Shown: positions 50,666-60,446, numbered from the stretch's first letter. The stretch: DNA of 64,000 nucleotides from Micromonospora lupini str. Lupac 08 (GCF_000297395.2 NZ_HF570108.1:2263715-2327714), one strand, 5' to 3'. A program made the numbers and translations. The notes: a model not told the origin generated them from the letters alone.

Positions 50666-51247
50666 TCAGCGGCGCACCCGGTAGCGCAGGTGAAGCACCC
50701 GGTTGCCCTGGATCGCCACGTCCGGGTCCTCCAGCAGGTGCTGCGCGTGGACCGACCCGAAGTAGCGCTTGCCGGACCCGAACAGGACGGGTACGACGTC
50801 CATGCGCACCTCGTCGACCAGACCCGCGGCGAGCACCTGGCCACCGACGTCGCCGGCGGCGACCTCGACGATGCGGTCACCCGCGAGCTTCTGCGCCGTC
50901 GCCACGGCCGCCTCGACGCCGTCGACGAAGTGAAACGGCGCCTCGGGGGCCCAGCCCTCGGGCTTCGGTCGGTGCGTCACGACGACCGCGTGGTCGACAT
51001 CACCCGGAGGCTTCCCGTCCCAGCCGTCCGTCATGTCGAAGACGTGGCGGCCGACGACCGTCGCCCCGATCTGGTCCCAGTACGACCGGGTGTAGTCGTG
51101 CGACGCTTGTGACACCTTCAACTGGCCGCCTGAGTCCAACGGCACGTCACCGCTGAGCAACCAGTCGAACAGTGGTCCGGGCTGGTCGTTCTCGTCCGCG
51201 ATGAAGCCGTCCACCGACACCGAGCCGTACATGACCACTCTGACCAC
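50666..51247 (-). CDS. dihydrofolate reductase-like (RibD C-terminal family) protein
   Basis: A 193-residue protein of the DHFR/RibD_C fold. VVMYGSVSVDGFIADEND is the N-terminal NADPH/substrate strand with the Ser-Xaa-Asp-Gly signature. DQIGATVVGRHVFDMTDGW is the second, and IVEVAAGDVGGQVLAAGLVDE the third. VDVVPVLFGSGKRYF-type residues near the end belong to the family. Such proteins are often stand-alone NADPH-dependent reductases of unknown substrate, not true folate enzymes. GTG 51247 has GAGGAG about six bases upstream. It lies downstream of the AraC gene on the same strand, 65 bases away, so co-transcription is possible. Confidence 0.85.
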   Translation of the reverse strand: MVRVVMYGSVSVDGFIADENDQPGPLFDWLLSGDVPLDSGGQLKVSQASHDYTRSYWDQIGATVVGRHVFDMTDGWDGKPPGDVDHAVVVTHRPKPEGWAPEAPFHFVDGVEAAVATAQKLAGDRIVEVAAGDVGGQVLAAGLVDEVRMDVVPVLFGSGKRYFGSVHAQHLLEDPDVAIQGNRVLHLRYRVRR

Positions 51248-51312
51248 GGGCGCTCCTCTGCTGGGGAATGCCCCCAGATTAGAGTTTCGTGGGCTGTCGC
51301 TCTTGTAGGAAA

Positions 51313-52158
51313 TCAATCGGTCGGCAGCGGCCAGCCGTCCAGCACGTGGCCGGGATGGTCGCGCAGGAACCGCTGCCGGACTTCGACATATCGTGTCGGT
51401 GTGAGCCCGGTGAACGCCCGGAACTCGTGGCCGAAGTGGGCCTGGTCGAAGTAGCCCGCGCCACCGGCGAGGTCGGCCCAGTCGATCGGCTCGGCGGGGT
51501 CGATCGACAACACGGTGGCGGCGAAGCGGTAGGTACGGGCCAACCGCTTCGGCGTGACGCCGATCAGCTCCTTGAACCGCTGTGCCAGGTGGGTGCTGCT
51601 GACACCGGCCGAAACTCGCAGGTCGTCGATGGCCATCGCCCCGCTGGTCGCCGCGATGACGCTGCTCGTACGGCTTACCAGCCCCAGGCCGGCGGTCTCG
51701 CACAGCCGGCGCATCAGCTCTTGCTCGAGCAGCGTCAGCATCTCGTGCGGTTTGTCCGCCGTGGCCAGCCGGTCTCGCAGCTCGGCGGTGGCGGACCGGC
51801 CCCACACCTGCTCCAGAGTCACCGGTCGGTCGCACAGCTCGGCCGCGGGCATCGGCAGGAACGGCGCCAGCCCCCACGGCTTGACGTGCGCGCCGACCGA
51901 CCGGGTCCGGAGTGGGTAGCCGAAATCAAACGCGCGGGTGGGCGTGGTGATGACGCAGCCGTCGGCGTGCTCGGCCGCCTCGACGTCGGTGCCGGCACGA
52001 ATGAGGAACGGCGGACCGAGGTTGACGATGAGCAGCGCCGCCGGCATCGGCGGCAGCGTCAACCGGGGGTACGGCGGTACGCCCTCCAGGTAGTAGAGGT
52101 CGTCGATCAGCCCGTCCAGCGGCGGTCGCGGCACTCTGGACACGTACTCCACGCCCAC
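51313..52158 (-). CDS. AraC-family transcriptional regulator
   Basis: A 281-residue regulator. The N-terminal part (LLIVNLGPPFLIRAGTD, FPLRTRSVGAHVKPWGLAPFL-like strands) is a cupin-type sensor. The C-terminal part has the two AraC helix-turn-helix units: MAIDDLRVSAGVSSTHLAQRF, FKELIGVTPKRLARTYRF, then AGGAGYFDQAHFGHEFR and FTGLTPTRY. This pattern is typical of the AraC DNA-binding domain. GTG 52158 is used; GTG 52206 adds 16 residues (the frame is open but Arg-rich). The gene is upstream of the DHFR-like gene and probably regulates it; the ligand is unknown. It does not read into glgB because both run on the minus strand with glgB further upstream. Confidence 0.85.
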   Translation of the reverse strand: MGVEYVSRVPRPPLDGLIDDLYYLEGVPPYPRLTLPPMPAALLIVNLGPPFLIRAGTDVEAAEHADGCVITTPTRAFDFGYPLRTRSVGAHVKPWGLAPFLPMPAAELCDRPVTLEQVWGRSATAELRDRLATADKPHEMLTLLEQELMRRLCETAGLGLVSRTSSVIAATSGAMAIDDLRVSAGVSSTHLAQRFKELIGVTPKRLARTYRFAATVLSIDPAEPIDWADLAGGAGYFDQAHFGHEFRAFTGLTPTRYVEVRQRFLRDHPGHVLDGWPLPTD

Positions 52159-52266
52159 AGTATCGCCGGCATCGCGCGCCGCAGTGGTCCAGCCGCGCCG
52201 CCGCATCGAGCCGCCGCCGATCCCGGACGAGCGCCGGCCGCGGGGTCGAACGCGTCCGGCGGGATG

Positions 52267-54369
52267 TCAGCTCTGGCGGAGCCAGACGACGCCCAGCGGG
52301 GGCACCTGGAGGGCCGCCGAGGCGACCATGCCGTGCCACGGGACGTCCTCGGCGTGCACCTCGCCCAGGTTGCCCACGCCTGACCCGCCGTAGTGGTGCG
52401 CGTCGGTGTTGAGCACCTCCGCCCACGTCCCGCCCGCCGGGAGACCGATCCGATAGTCGTGCAGCGGCTGGGCGGAGAAGTTCGCCACGCACACGAGCGT
52501 CGAGCCGTCCGGGGCGATCCGGACGAACGACACGGTGTTGTTGGCGACGTCGTCCCCGGCGATCCAGCGGAACCCGGCCGGCTCGGTGTCCTGCGCCCAC
52601 AGCGCCGGGGTGGCCCGGTAGACGCGGTTGAGGTCACCGACGAGGCGCTGCACGCCGGCGCGGGCCGGGTCGTGCAGCAGGTACCAGTCGAGGCCGCGCT
52701 CCTCGCTCCACTCCCGGTCGTCGGCCAGCTCGGAGCCCATGAACAGCAGTTGCTTGCCCGGGTGCGCCCACATGTACGCGAGCAGCGCGCGGACGTTCGC
52801 CAGCCGCTGCCAGGTGTCGCCGGGCATCTTGCCGGCCAGCGAGCCCTTCCCGTGCACCACCTCGTCGTGGCTGATCGGCAGCACGTAGTTCTCGCTCCAC
52901 GCGTACGCCAGCGAGAACGTGAGCTGGTGGTGGTGGTGCTGGCGGTAGATCGGGTCCTTCGACGTGTAGAGCAGGGTGTCGTGCATCCAGCCCATGTTCC
53001 ACTTGAACCCGAAGCCCAGCCCACCGTCGGCGGTGGGGGCGGTGACGCCCGGCCAGGCGGTGGACTCCTCGGCGATCATCACGACCCCGGCGTGGTGCTT
53101 GTAGACGGTCGCGTTCACCTCCTGCATGAGCGCGATGGCCTCCAGGTTCTCCCGACCGCCGTACTGGTTGGGGGCCCACTGGCCCTCTTCCCGGGAGTAG
53201 TCCAGGTAGAGCATCGAGGCGACCGCGTCCACCCGCAGCCCGTCGACGTGGAACTGGTCGCACCAGTAGAGCGCGTTGGCGACCAGGAAGTTGCGCACCT
53301 CGCGGCGGCCGAAGTCGAAGACGTACGTGCCCCAGTCGGGGTGCTCGCCGCGGCGCGGGTCGGGGTGCTCGTAGAGCGGGGTGCCGTCGAAGCGGGCGAG
53401 GGCCCACTCGTCCTTCGGGAAGTGCGCGGGCACCCAGTCCAGGATCACGCCGACGCCTGCGGCGTGCAGCCGGTCCACGAGGTGGCGGAACTCGTCCGGG
53501 TCACCGAAGCGGGACGTCGGCGCGTAGTAGCCGGTCACCTGGTAGCCCCAGGAGCCGCCGAACGGGTGCTCCATCACCGGCAGGAACTCCACGTGTGTGA
53601 AGCCCAGCTCGGTGACGTACGCGGTGAGTTGCTCGGCCAGCTCCCGGTAACCCAGGCCGGGCCGCCACGAGCCGAGGTGCACCTCGTACACGCTCATCGG
53701 CTCCTGGTGCGGCTTGCGCTCGGCCCGCCGGGCCAACCAGTCCTCGTCGTTCCACCGGTACGTCGAGTGGTGCACCACGGAGGCGGTGGCGGGCGGCACC
53801 TCGGCGTACGCCGCCAGGGGGTCGGCCTTGTCCCGCCACTGCCCGTCGGCGCCGAGCACCCGGTACTTGTAGCGGGCGCCGACCCGGGCGTTCGGAACGA
53901 ACAGCTCCCACACGCCGCTGGAGCCGAGCGACCGCATCGGCCAGCCGTCGTCCGGACCCCAGCCGGTGAAGTCACCGATCACCCGCACCCCGCGCGCGCT
54001 GGGCGCCCAGACGCTGAACGCCACGCCCTCGTCGAAGACCCGAGCCCCGAGCGCGTCCCACAGCCGCTCGTGCCGGCCCTCGCCGATCAGGTGCAGGTCC
54101 AGCTCGCCGAGGGTGGGCGGATAGCGGTACGGGTCGTCGTGGACGGTGCCGTCGACCTCCACCCGGTAGTCGAGCACGGTCCCCTCGACCTGGGTCTCGA
54201 AGACGCCCAGGTCGTGCACCCGCTTCATCGGGTGCCGCTCGTCGCCCACGAGCAGCACGACGTCGCCGGCGCCTCGGCGCATCGTGCGGATCGTCGTCGT
54301 GCCCTCGGCGGGGTGCGCGCCGAGCAGCGCGTGCGGGTCGTGCGTCACGCCGGTGATCAGCTGGTCCAT
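52267..54369 (-). CDS. glgB: glycogen branching enzyme
   Basis: A 700-residue 1,4-alpha-glucan branching enzyme of GH13. An N-terminal carbohydrate-binding region is followed by CBM48 ([17 protein letters not shown]) and the catalytic barrel. YEVHLGSWR, the nucleophile Asp381 in [12 protein letters not shown], the acid/base Glu434 in MIAEEST, and the third Asp in [11 protein letters not shown] are in place. The C-terminal beta domain is normal. It introduces alpha-1,6 branches into glucans made by GlgE. ATG 54369 overlaps the glgE stop by 13 bases, so translation is coupled. Length is standard for the actinobacterial form. Confidence 0.95.
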   Translation of the reverse strand: MDQLITGVTHDPHALLGAHPAEGTTTIRTMRRGAGDVVLLVGDERHPMKRVHDLGVFETQVEGTVLDYRVEVDGTVHDDPYRYPPTLGELDLHLIGEGRHERLWDALGARVFDEGVAFSVWAPSARGVRVIGDFTGWGPDDGWPMRSLGSSGVWELFVPNARVGARYKYRVLGADGQWRDKADPLAAYAEVPPATASVVHHSTYRWNDEDWLARRAERKPHQEPMSVYEVHLGSWRPGLGYRELAEQLTAYVTELGFTHVEFLPVMEHPFGGSWGYQVTGYYAPTSRFGDPDEFRHLVDRLHAAGVGVILDWVPAHFPKDEWALARFDGTPLYEHPDPRRGEHPDWGTYVFDFGRREVRNFLVANALYWCDQFHVDGLRVDAVASMLYLDYSREEGQWAPNQYGGRENLEAIALMQEVNATVYKHHAGVVMIAEESTAWPGVTAPTADGGLGFGFKWNMGWMHDTLLYTSKDPIYRQHHHHQLTFSLAYAWSENYVLPISHDEVVHGKGSLAGKMPGDTWQRLANVRALLAYMWAHPGKQLLFMGSELADDREWSEERGLDWYLLHDPARAGVQRLVGDLNRVYRATPALWAQDTEPAGFRWIAGDDVANNTVSFVRIAPDGSTLVCVANFSAQPLHDYRIGLPAGGTWAEVLNTDAHHYGGSGVGNLGEVHAEDVPWHGMVASAALQVPPLGVVWLRQS

Positions 54370-56726
54370 CGGTCGTCCTTCGGGGCGGCGTCGGTCGGTG
54401 CGGAGGTGGACGGGCGGGGCGCGGCGGACGGGCGGGGCGCCGCCGAGCGGGCCTTCGCCGAGCGGCGCAGCGGACCCCGGGCCGCCGACGGAGCGCGGTC
54501 GAACGGACGGGCCGGCCGGCGGGCGGGCGTCGGACGGGCGGCCGCCGTCGGGCGCGGAGCCACCGCCGGCTCGGAGCTGGCCGTCGGGTCGGAGCTGGCC
54601 GTCGGGTCGGCGCTGGCCGTCGGGTCGGCGGCGGCCGTCGGGTTGGCGCTGGCCGTCGGGTCGGCGGCGGCCGTCGGTGCCGGGGTCGTCGGCGCGGTGC
54701 CGCCGGACAGCTCGTCCGGGACGTCGGTGACGGTGAGGTCAGCCGGTTCGACGACGGCGGGCGTCGGTGCGGAGGGTGCGACCGGGCGGCGGACGGTCAG
54801 CACGTGCGCCGGTTGCAGGTACGGGTCGAGCCGCACCGCGTTGCGCTGCCCCCAGTCGTAGCTGGTGCCGGTCAGCTCGTCGTACACGGTGAACCGCTCG
54901 TGCCAGTCGAACCCCAGCTCCGGCATGTCCAGCGTCGTGTTGCCCCACTGCACCACACGTGGGTCGAACGAGCAGATCACGATGACGGTGTTGCCGGTGT
55001 CCGGATCGTGCTTCGACCAGCACAGCAGCGCCGGGTTGTCGATCTCGTGGAAGCGCAGGTTGCGGAGCTGGTGCAGGGCCGGGTTGTCCCGGCGTACCCG
55101 GTTGAGGGTGGCCAGGAACGGGGCCAGCGAGCGGCCCTGCGCCTCGGCGCCGGCCCAGTCGCGGGGGCGCAGCTCGTACTTCTCGTTGTCCAGGTACTCC
55201 TCCGCGCCCGGCCGGGCCACGTGCTCGAACAGCTCGAAACCGGCGTACAGGCCCCAGGAGGGGGAGAGCAGCGCGGCCAGCACCGCCCGGATCTTGAACA
55301 TCGGGGGGCCGCCGTGCTGCAACGACTCGTGCAGGATGTCCGGGGTGTTCGGCCAGAAGTTCGGCCGCATGTGGTCGGCCGACGCGACAAGCTCCTCGCA
55401 GTACTCCCGCATCTGCGCGGCCGTCGTGCGCCAGGTGAAATAGGTGTACGACTGCGTGAAGCCGATCTTGCCGAGCCCGTGCATGATGGCCGGCCGGGTG
55501 AACGCCTCGGCCAGGAACAGCACGTCCGGGTCGACAGTCTTGACCTCGGCGATCAGCCAGTGCCAGAAGTCGAACGGCTTGGTGTGCGGGTTGTCCACCC
55601 GGAAGATCCGGATGCCCTCGCCCACCCAGTGCAGCACCACCCGCAACACCTCGGCCCGGATGCCCTCCGGGTCGTTGTCGAAGTTGACCGGGTAGATGTC
55701 CTGGTACTTCTTCGGTGGGTTCTCCGCGTACGCGATGCTGCCGTCGGCCCGGGTGGTGAACCACTCCGGGTGCTCGGTGACCCACGGGTGGTCCGGCGCG
55801 CACTGCAACGCCAGGTCCATCGCCACCTCCAGGCCCTGCGCCGCGGCCGCCTCGATGAAGGCGCGGAAGTCCGCGGGCGTACCCAGATCGGGGTGGATCG
55901 TGTCGTGGCCGCCCTCGGCGGCGCCGATCGCCCACGGCGAGCCCACGTCTGTCGGCCCGGCGGTGAGCGCGTTGTTGCGGCCCTTGCGGTTGATCCGGCC
56001 GATCGGGTGGATCGGCGGCAGGTAGAGCACGTCGAAGCCCATCGCGGCCACACCCGGCAGCCGCTCGGTGGCGGTGGCGAAGGTGCCGGAGCGCCCACCC
56101 GCCGCTCCTTCGGAGCGCGGGAAGAACTCGTACCAGGCCGAGAAGAGCGCCCGCTTGCGGTCAACCCAGAGGGTGTACGCCTCACCGGCGGTCACCAGCT
56201 CCCGGACCGGGTACTCCCAGAGCAGGTCGGCCAGGGCCAGCGCGGGGTCCACCCGCTGCGGCAACGCAAGGTCGGTGTCGACGAGCGCGGTGAGCGCGGC
56301 GGCGACGCGGGCCCGGTCGGCGGCCGGCACCAGGTCCCGAGCGGCGGCCAGCACCCGCGCGCCCTCGGCGAGGTCGTTGGCGAGATCGGCCGGACCCTGC
56401 CCGGCGGCGATCTTCTTGGTGACCGCGTTCTGCCACGTCAGGTACGGGTCCTGGAACGCCTCGACGGAGAAGGTCCAGGAGCCGACGGCGTCCGGGCGGA
56501 TCGTGGCGTGCCAGCGGTCCTGGCCCGGCTCGCCGGGGCGCATCCGGGTGAACGGGCGTTGCTCGCCGTCCGGGCCGGCCCACACCACGTTGCAACCCAG
56601 CGCGTCGTGCCCCTCCCGGTAGGCGCGCGCCGACACCGGGACCGGCTCGTCGATGACCGCCTTTGCCGGGTACCGCCCGCACGAGACGACGGGGGAGACG
56701 TCTTCGATCGGGAACCGTCCTGTCAC
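54357..56726 (-). CDS. glgE: GlgE alpha-1,4-glucan:maltose-1-phosphate maltosyltransferase
   Basis: A 789-residue GH13_3 enzyme. It extends alpha-glucan with maltose units from maltose-1-phosphate. [13 protein letters not shown] and the helical insert near residues 100-180 are typical. The nucleophile is Asp378 in [12 protein letters not shown], the acid Glu lies in [12 protein letters not shown], and [13 protein letters not shown] follows. The catalytic part is normal in length, but a tail of about 125 residues follows [13 protein letters not shown]. It is made of DPTAS/DPTAA repeats and an Arg/Pro/Ala stretch and is not part of the usual enzyme. GTG 56726 lies six bases after TAGGTT, so the mRNA is likely leaderless. 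It overlaps glgB by 13 bases. Confidence 0.94.
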   Translation of the reverse strand: MTGRFPIEDVSPVVSCGRYPAKAVIDEPVPVSARAYREGHDALGCNVVWAGPDGEQRPFTRMRPGEPGQDRWHATIRPDAVGSWTFSVEAFQDPYLTWQNAVTKKIAAGQGPADLANDLAEGARVLAAARDLVPAADRARVAAALTALVDTDLALPQRVDPALALADLLWEYPVRELVTAGEAYTLWVDRKRALFSAWYEFFPRSEGAAGGRSGTFATATERLPGVAAMGFDVLYLPPIHPIGRINRKGRNNALTAGPTDVGSPWAIGAAEGGHDTIHPDLGTPADFRAFIEAAAAQGLEVAMDLALQCAPDHPWVTEHPEWFTTRADGSIAYAENPPKKYQDIYPVNFDNDPEGIRAEVLRVVLHWVGEGIRIFRVDNPHTKPFDFWHWLIAEVKTVDPDVLFLAEAFTRPAIMHGLGKIGFTQSYTYFTWRTTAAQMREYCEELVASADHMRPNFWPNTPDILHESLQHGGPPMFKIRAVLAALLSPSWGLYAGFELFEHVARPGAEEYLDNEKYELRPRDWAGAEAQGRSLAPFLATLNRVRRDNPALHQLRNLRFHEIDNPALLCWSKHDPDTGNTVIVICSFDPRVVQWGNTTLDMPELGFDWHERFTVYDELTGTSYDWGQRNAVRLDPYLQPAHVLTVRRPVAPSAPTPAVVEPADLTVTDVPDELSGGTAPTTPAPTAAADPTASANPTAAADPTASADPTASSDPTASSEPAVAPRPTAAARPTPARRPARPFDRAPSAARGPLRRSAKARSAAPRPSAAPRPSTSAPTDAAPKDDRWTS
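54571..54678 (-). repeat. 18-bp tandem repeat, six units, in the glgE tail
   Basis: Six units of the form TCGG(A/C)G(C/G)(T/C)GGCCGTCGGG encode, on the minus strand, the DPTAS/DPTAA repeats of the GlgE C-terminal tail. Units differ by one to three bases. Confidence 0.85.
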
Positions 56727-56732
56727 CCCGCC

Positions 56733-56738
56733 AACCTA
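56733..56738 (-). promoter_or_regulatory. -10 box TAGGTT of glgE, leaderless type
   Basis: TAGGTT on the minus strand with exactly six bases (GGCGGG) before GTG 56726 of glgE. Confidence 0.5.
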
Positions 56739-56838
56739 CTGTGCGAGATCCCTTCGCGCGCGGCCAAGCACACCAGGCACCCCGTCCCGACGACCACATC
56801 ACACCCGCCGACCGACCGCCGCTGTCGGGCCGCGAGTC

Positions 56839-56917
56839 AAGATCCGCGCACTTTCGGGGAAACTGCTGCCTCACTGCCTCGTCGACGCAGCAACCTCCCC
56901 GAAGGTGTGCGGATCTT
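56839..56917. repeat. long imperfect palindrome (about 30-base arms)
   Basis: AAGATCCGCGCAC-TTTCGGGGAAAC-TGCTGC on the left matches the reverse complement of GCAGCAACCTCCCCGAAGGTGTGCGGATCTT on the right, with a few mismatches and an 18-base centre. It fills most of the 212-base gap between glgE and the gene at 56939. It may act as a terminator for that gene, but the length suggests a dispersed palindromic element. Confidence 0.75.
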
Positions 56918-56938
56918 CGCGGTGCGCGTGACGTGACA

Positions 56939-57736
56939 TCACGCGGTGTACCCACGGAACGCCCGCTCCACGCCCCAGCCGGTGTTCGTCGCCCGCCAGG
57001 ACGGCCAACCCTGTGGCCAGGTGTCGGGCCAGTTGTCGACGCGGGCGCCGGGCCCGGTCCCGTTCGGGTCGAGCACGGCGTTGGCGACCCGTTCGGCGAC
57101 ACCGCCGATCTCCACCGCCGTCAGCGGCACCCATAGTTGGAACCGTTCGCCGAGCGCTTCGTCAACCAGAGCCTGCGCCTGCGCCGGCGGCACGCCGGTG
57201 GCCGTGAGGAACCAGCGCAGGGTGATCTCGCACCACGCCGGCCAGTCGTCGTCGTATTCGACGACGGGGGCGGCGGCAAACGTCATCAGCTCTGCGACGG
57301 CGACCTCCCAGGCGGCGACGGTGCCTGCCGCGTCGACGGCCCGCGCCGGGTCGAGTGACGGCAGAATGCGGTCGAAACGCTCCGCCAGGCTCTCCAGCCA
57401 GCGTCGCCAGGCCAGCAGCGAGTCGGCGACGAAGGCCGGCGCGTCAGCCGCCGTCGGGATGCGGTCGGTCAAAAAGCCCGACTGCTCCTTCTCCCAGGGC
57501 CCCCAGTACCAGCGGTGGGCCCACTGGCCGTACCGCTCGGAGAGGATCATGCTGATGGACTCGACCCACGCGAAGGCTTCGGAGAACCCGATCCACCCAC
57601 CGGAGCGGTAGATCGGTCGGGGAGGCGGCGCGGGAACCAGCGCCGGGACCGCCACCGACATCTCGACCGGGTCGAACGGGTGCCGCGCCGGGTCGGCGTC
57701 CGCCCACGCCACCAACAGTGGTCCATGTTCCGCCAT
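56939..57736 (-). CDS. unknown protein, Trp-rich
   Basis: A 265-residue protein with no signal peptide or membrane helix. It is unusually rich in Trp (AWADADPARHPFDP, SGGWIGFSEAFAWVES, HRWYWGPWEKEQSGF, NWPDTWPQGWPSW). Hydrophobic spacing in SMILSERYGQWAH and VADSLLAWRRWLESLAERF indicates helical packing, so it is a folded protein. No catalytic motif is recognised. ATG 57736 follows GATGCT by five bases, a possible leaderless arrangement. It lies between glgE and an unknown plus-strand gene and shares no clear operon. It could belong to a small immunity-type or accessory family, but this is only a guess. Confidence 0.55.
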   Translation of the reverse strand: MAEHGPLLVAWADADPARHPFDPVEMSVAVPALVPAPPPRPIYRSGGWIGFSEAFAWVESISMILSERYGQWAHRWYWGPWEKEQSGFLTDRIPTAADAPAFVADSLLAWRRWLESLAERFDRILPSLDPARAVDAAGTVAAWEVAVAELMTFAAAPVVEYDDDWPAWCEITLRWFLTATGVPPAQAQALVDEALGERFQLWVPLTAVEIGGVAERVANAVLDPNGTGPGARVDNWPDTWPQGWPSWRATNTGWGVERAFRGYTA

Positions 57737-58185
57737 CGCCCAGCATCGTGGCAGCCGGCCGTCCCGGCGTCGAGCCGATATCCGGTCGACCCCATGGCCG
57801 CCGGTGGTGGCTCAGGGAGTCAGGCGGGTTGTTCCGGGATCCGGATCCGGCCCCGGAGCGCGGCCGAGCAGGTGGACCTCGACACCGATATCGACGCCTA
57901 CCTGCGATAAGCCGGAATCCCGGCGCGGCCGTTCGGGTACCGCTGGTTCCTATGCCTGGCCTCTCAAGCTGCCGAACTAAGTCTTGATGACGCGCCTGAC
58001 TGGCCCGACCGCCTCGTCATCGCGTCTACTCCTGTCGAGGTTCTGGGGTGTGGTCCGACGGCGCACGATCGCCTCGAACACTCCGCGGCACCGAGATCGA
58101 TCCGCAGGACGGGGGGCAACGGCCAGGAGTGGGACGTGGACAATGAGGCTCGGTTCGCCAGGCCCACCATCGGGAAGGAACACGT
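57737..58185. other. 449-base gap with possible gene relic
   Basis: No intact gene. On the plus strand, readings such as EQVDLDTDIDAYLR (ending near 57910) and, in another frame, FGYRWFLCLASQAAEL and PDWPDRLVIASTPVEVLG (about 57930-58050) look like protein-coding sequence with normal codon bias. They are broken by a stop and lack a start. This suggests a decayed gene. Only the last few bases hold the ribosome-binding site of the next gene (GGGAAGGAAC). Confidence 0.35.
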
Positions 58186-58974
58186 GTGGCGAGGGGAAGG
58201 GCGAGGAAGAATAAGCCGCCGTTCGCGATGAAGGCGATGCTCAGGCTGGAACGCGGCACCGCGAATGCCGCGGACACTCTGCGCCGCCACGCCCCGCTCG
58301 CCGACGAGATCGGCGCCGACGCCATGGACGTCGACGTCGAACGCGCGGACCTGCTGCTCTCGGGCGCCCTCGTCGCGGTCAACGAGGAACGCGCCATGGC
58401 CGGGATGGCCTTTCGGCTGCTGGACCGTTTCGGCTGGCGCGAGCAGGACTTCTGCTACTCGCCGAACGTCCGCTACGCCGAGACCCTCGAACCCCCGTCC
58501 GGCCCGCCGGCCAACCGACTGGTGATCCAGCGGGCCGACCAAGAACTGGGCTGGGAGGGCGCGACGCACGGCAGCGGCCTCACCCCCGACCGCCATCTGG
58601 AGATCGAGCCGGCGGAGGGGGACGTCGTCGCCCGGCTCTTCGTCACCGTCCCGGCGGCCACGATCGCCGGCACCGTGGAGGCGCTGGAGCCGTGGCTGGC
58701 CCGCGTCGAGCCCGCTGCGGTCGGCGTGGACCGGGGCCGCGTGGCCCTGTTGTTTCTCGCCTGCGCCGACCTGCGGACCGAGGCGGAGAGGCTCGGCCTG
58801 GGGCCGGTCGAGACCGACCGCATCGAGGCGGACGCCGACCACGTCATCGAGACCGCGACGGCCGCCGACGGCACAACCCTCTGGCTGCGCCGCGGCGCCG
58901 ACCCGGTCTCCCGGTACTGGCCCGGCATCATCGAGATCCGGGAGCTGGTGATCGACCCCTCCTACCCGGACTAG
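58186..58974 (+). CDS. unknown protein, disrupted-neighbour region
   Basis: A 262-residue soluble protein. The start MARGRARKNKPPFAMKA is basic. After it come LRRHAPLADEIGADAMDVDVERADLLLSG and MAFRLLDRFGWREQDF, which look like well-folded helices. Two strand pairs follow (RLFVTVPAATIAGTVEALE, VALLFLACADLRTEAERLG), and IIEIRELVIDPSYPD ends the protein. No active-site motif is seen. GTG 58186 has GGGAAGGAAC upstream. The stop codon TAG at 58972-58974 is inside the terminal repeat of the MITE-like element that begins at 58971, so the C-terminal end may have been set by the insertion. Function unknown. Confidence 0.6.
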   Translation: MARGRARKNKPPFAMKAMLRLERGTANAADTLRRHAPLADEIGADAMDVDVERADLLLSGALVAVNEERAMAGMAFRLLDRFGWREQDFCYSPNVRYAETLEPPSGPPANRLVIQRADQELGWEGATHGSGLTPDRHLEIEPAEGDVVARLFVTVPAATIAGTVEALEPWLARVEPAAVGVDRGRVALLFLACADLRTEAERLGLGPVETDRIEADADHVIETATAADGTTLWLRRGADPVSRYWPGIIEIRELVIDPSYPD

Positions 58975-59139
58975 GGCCTGTTTCATAAGGGCGGTCGAGC
59001 CGAGGCGGAGTCCGGGCGGCGATCCGGCAAGGCGCGGTGTCGTTCGGATACCGGTGTTGTATCCGGACGACACCGCAACGCCGCCGGTCGTCGTCCGGGC
59101 CCGCCGCAGGCCGGCCAGTCCTTATGAAACAGGCCCTAG
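58971..59139. mobile_element. MITE-like element with 20-bp terminal inverted repeats
   Basis: A 169-base sequence bounded by perfect 20-base inverted repeats, CTAGGGCCTGTTTCATAAGG and its complement. The whole interior is an imperfect palindrome, with a stronger inner hairpin around GCGGTGTCGTTCGGATAC. The outermost CTAG is self-complementary and could be a target duplication of IS5-type elements. It has no coding capacity, so it would depend on a transposase elsewhere. It sits between the stop codon of the 58186 gene and the end of the HNH gene. Confidence 0.75.
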
Positions 59140-59174
59140 CCAGGTCGGTACGGGTCGTCCATGGCAGGCACGCT

Positions 59175-60413
59175 CTAGATGCGTCGGTGGTACTCGTTGC
59201 GGCGGGGGACCTGCTCGGGGTCGAGCCAGGCGGGTGGGACGAACTGGGGGTGGCCGTCGCCGCCGAGCCGGACCACCCAGTCGCCGTGGTGGACGTGGCG
59301 GTGGTGGTGGCCGCAGAGCAGCACCGAGTTGGCCAGGCAGGTCGGGCCGCCGTCGGCCCAGTGCCGGATGTGGTGGGCGTCGCACCAGCGCGGTGGGCGA
59401 TCGCAGCCGGGGAACGCGCAGCCGCGGTCGCGCAGGACCAGGGCGCGTCGGAGCGGCCCGGTGACGAGGCGGCGTTGCCGGCCGACGTCGAGAACCTGAC
59501 CGGCGCTGCCGAGGACGGCGGGCAGGATGCCCGCGTCGCAGGCAAGGCGACGTACGGCATCGGGGGTGAGGTGTGGGCCGACGTCGAGAGCGCCGGTGCC
59601 CAACTGCCGCGTCAACCCGTCGTAGCTGGTCGTGACGACGACCTGGGCGACGTCGCCGCCGTTTGCGGGCAGGTCACCGGCGCGCAGGGCGAGCCGGCAC
59701 ACGTCGGCGACGGCGTCGTGGCGGCGCTGACCAGGCGTGCGAGTGTCGTCGGGGCCGGTGGGCGCGGTCAGCGGGTCGATGGCGGCGCGCAGCAGGGCGG
59801 CGGCCTCGGTGTCGAGGATGCCGGCGAGGCGCAGCCGACCATCGGGCTGCTCGCTGACGGTGACGTGCCGGTCGCGGGCGGCCCGCGACTCCTGCGCCCG
59901 CAGCGCCGCCTCGGCGGCCTCCGGGGCGACGTGGTCGAGGATGCGGGTGCCGAGCCGGCGCAACAGGGAGGCGTCGAACCGTGCCGCCCAGTCGACGAGG
60001 ACGCCGACGGCCTTGTCGGCGGTCTCTGCCCCGGCTGCCGAGTGCACGGTCTGGACGGTGTCGGCGATGACACGGACCTGCTCCACGTCGACCGCCCCAC
60101 CGGCCAACGCGTCCCGCACGGCACCCGGCGCGGTGTCGAGCGCCGCGGCCAGCTCGACCAGCCGGCGGGCGGCGCCGACCCCGAGCCGCAACCGGTCCCG
60201 CAGCCACACGGCGGTCGAGGACGCGCCCTGCGCCGTCGCGGTGCCGCGACCGTCCAGCTCGCGCACGAGGCTCAACTTGACCGCTGCCAGCCGCTGCTCC
60301 AGGCGGTGCGTGGCATCAAGCGCCGCGACGAGATCGTGCTCGCTGGCGGCCCACGAGGCCGCCTCGAAGCAGGCCGCCACCGCGGCCTCCGCCTGCACCA
60401 ACGCATCGATCAC
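59175..60413 (-). CDS. DUF222/HNH-endonuclease (13E12-like) protein
   Basis: A 412-residue protein of the DUF222-HNH family, a group common in many copies in actinobacteria and often linked to mobile elements. The helical DUF222 half starts VIDALVQAEAAVAACFEAAS and has EHDLVAALDATHRLEQRL. The C-terminal HNH nuclease has CAFPGCDRPPRWCDAHHI, then WADGGPTCLANSVLLCGHHH, with the catalytic His and zinc-type Cys pairs. The physiological role is unknown. GTG 60413 is chosen because TAGTCT lies exactly six bases upstream, a leaderless pattern; a TTG at 60419 touches the -10 box. The nearby MITE-like element and repeats fit a mobile-prone spot. Confidence 0.88.
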   Translation of the reverse strand: MIDALVQAEAAVAACFEAASWAASEHDLVAALDATHRLEQRLAAVKLSLVRELDGRGTATAQGASSTAVWLRDRLRLGVGAARRLVELAAALDTAPGAVRDALAGGAVDVEQVRVIADTVQTVHSAAGAETADKAVGVLVDWAARFDASLLRRLGTRILDHVAPEAAEAALRAQESRAARDRHVTVSEQPDGRLRLAGILDTEAAALLRAAIDPLTAPTGPDDTRTPGQRRHDAVADVCRLALRAGDLPANGGDVAQVVVTTSYDGLTRQLGTGALDVGPHLTPDAVRRLACDAGILPAVLGSAGQVLDVGRQRRLVTGPLRRALVLRDRGCAFPGCDRPPRWCDAHHIRHWADGGPTCLANSVLLCGHHHRHVHHGDWVVRLGGDGHPQFVPPAWLDPEQVPRRNEYHRRI

Positions 60414-60419
60414 CACCAA

Positions 60420-60425
60420 AGACTA
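60420..60425 (-). promoter_or_regulatory. -10 box TAGTCT of the HNH gene
   Basis: TAGTCT on the minus strand, six bases before GTG 60413. It supports GTG 60413 as start over TTG 60419. Confidence 0.5.
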
Positions 60426-60446
60426 GAACAGGTGTACGACATATCC

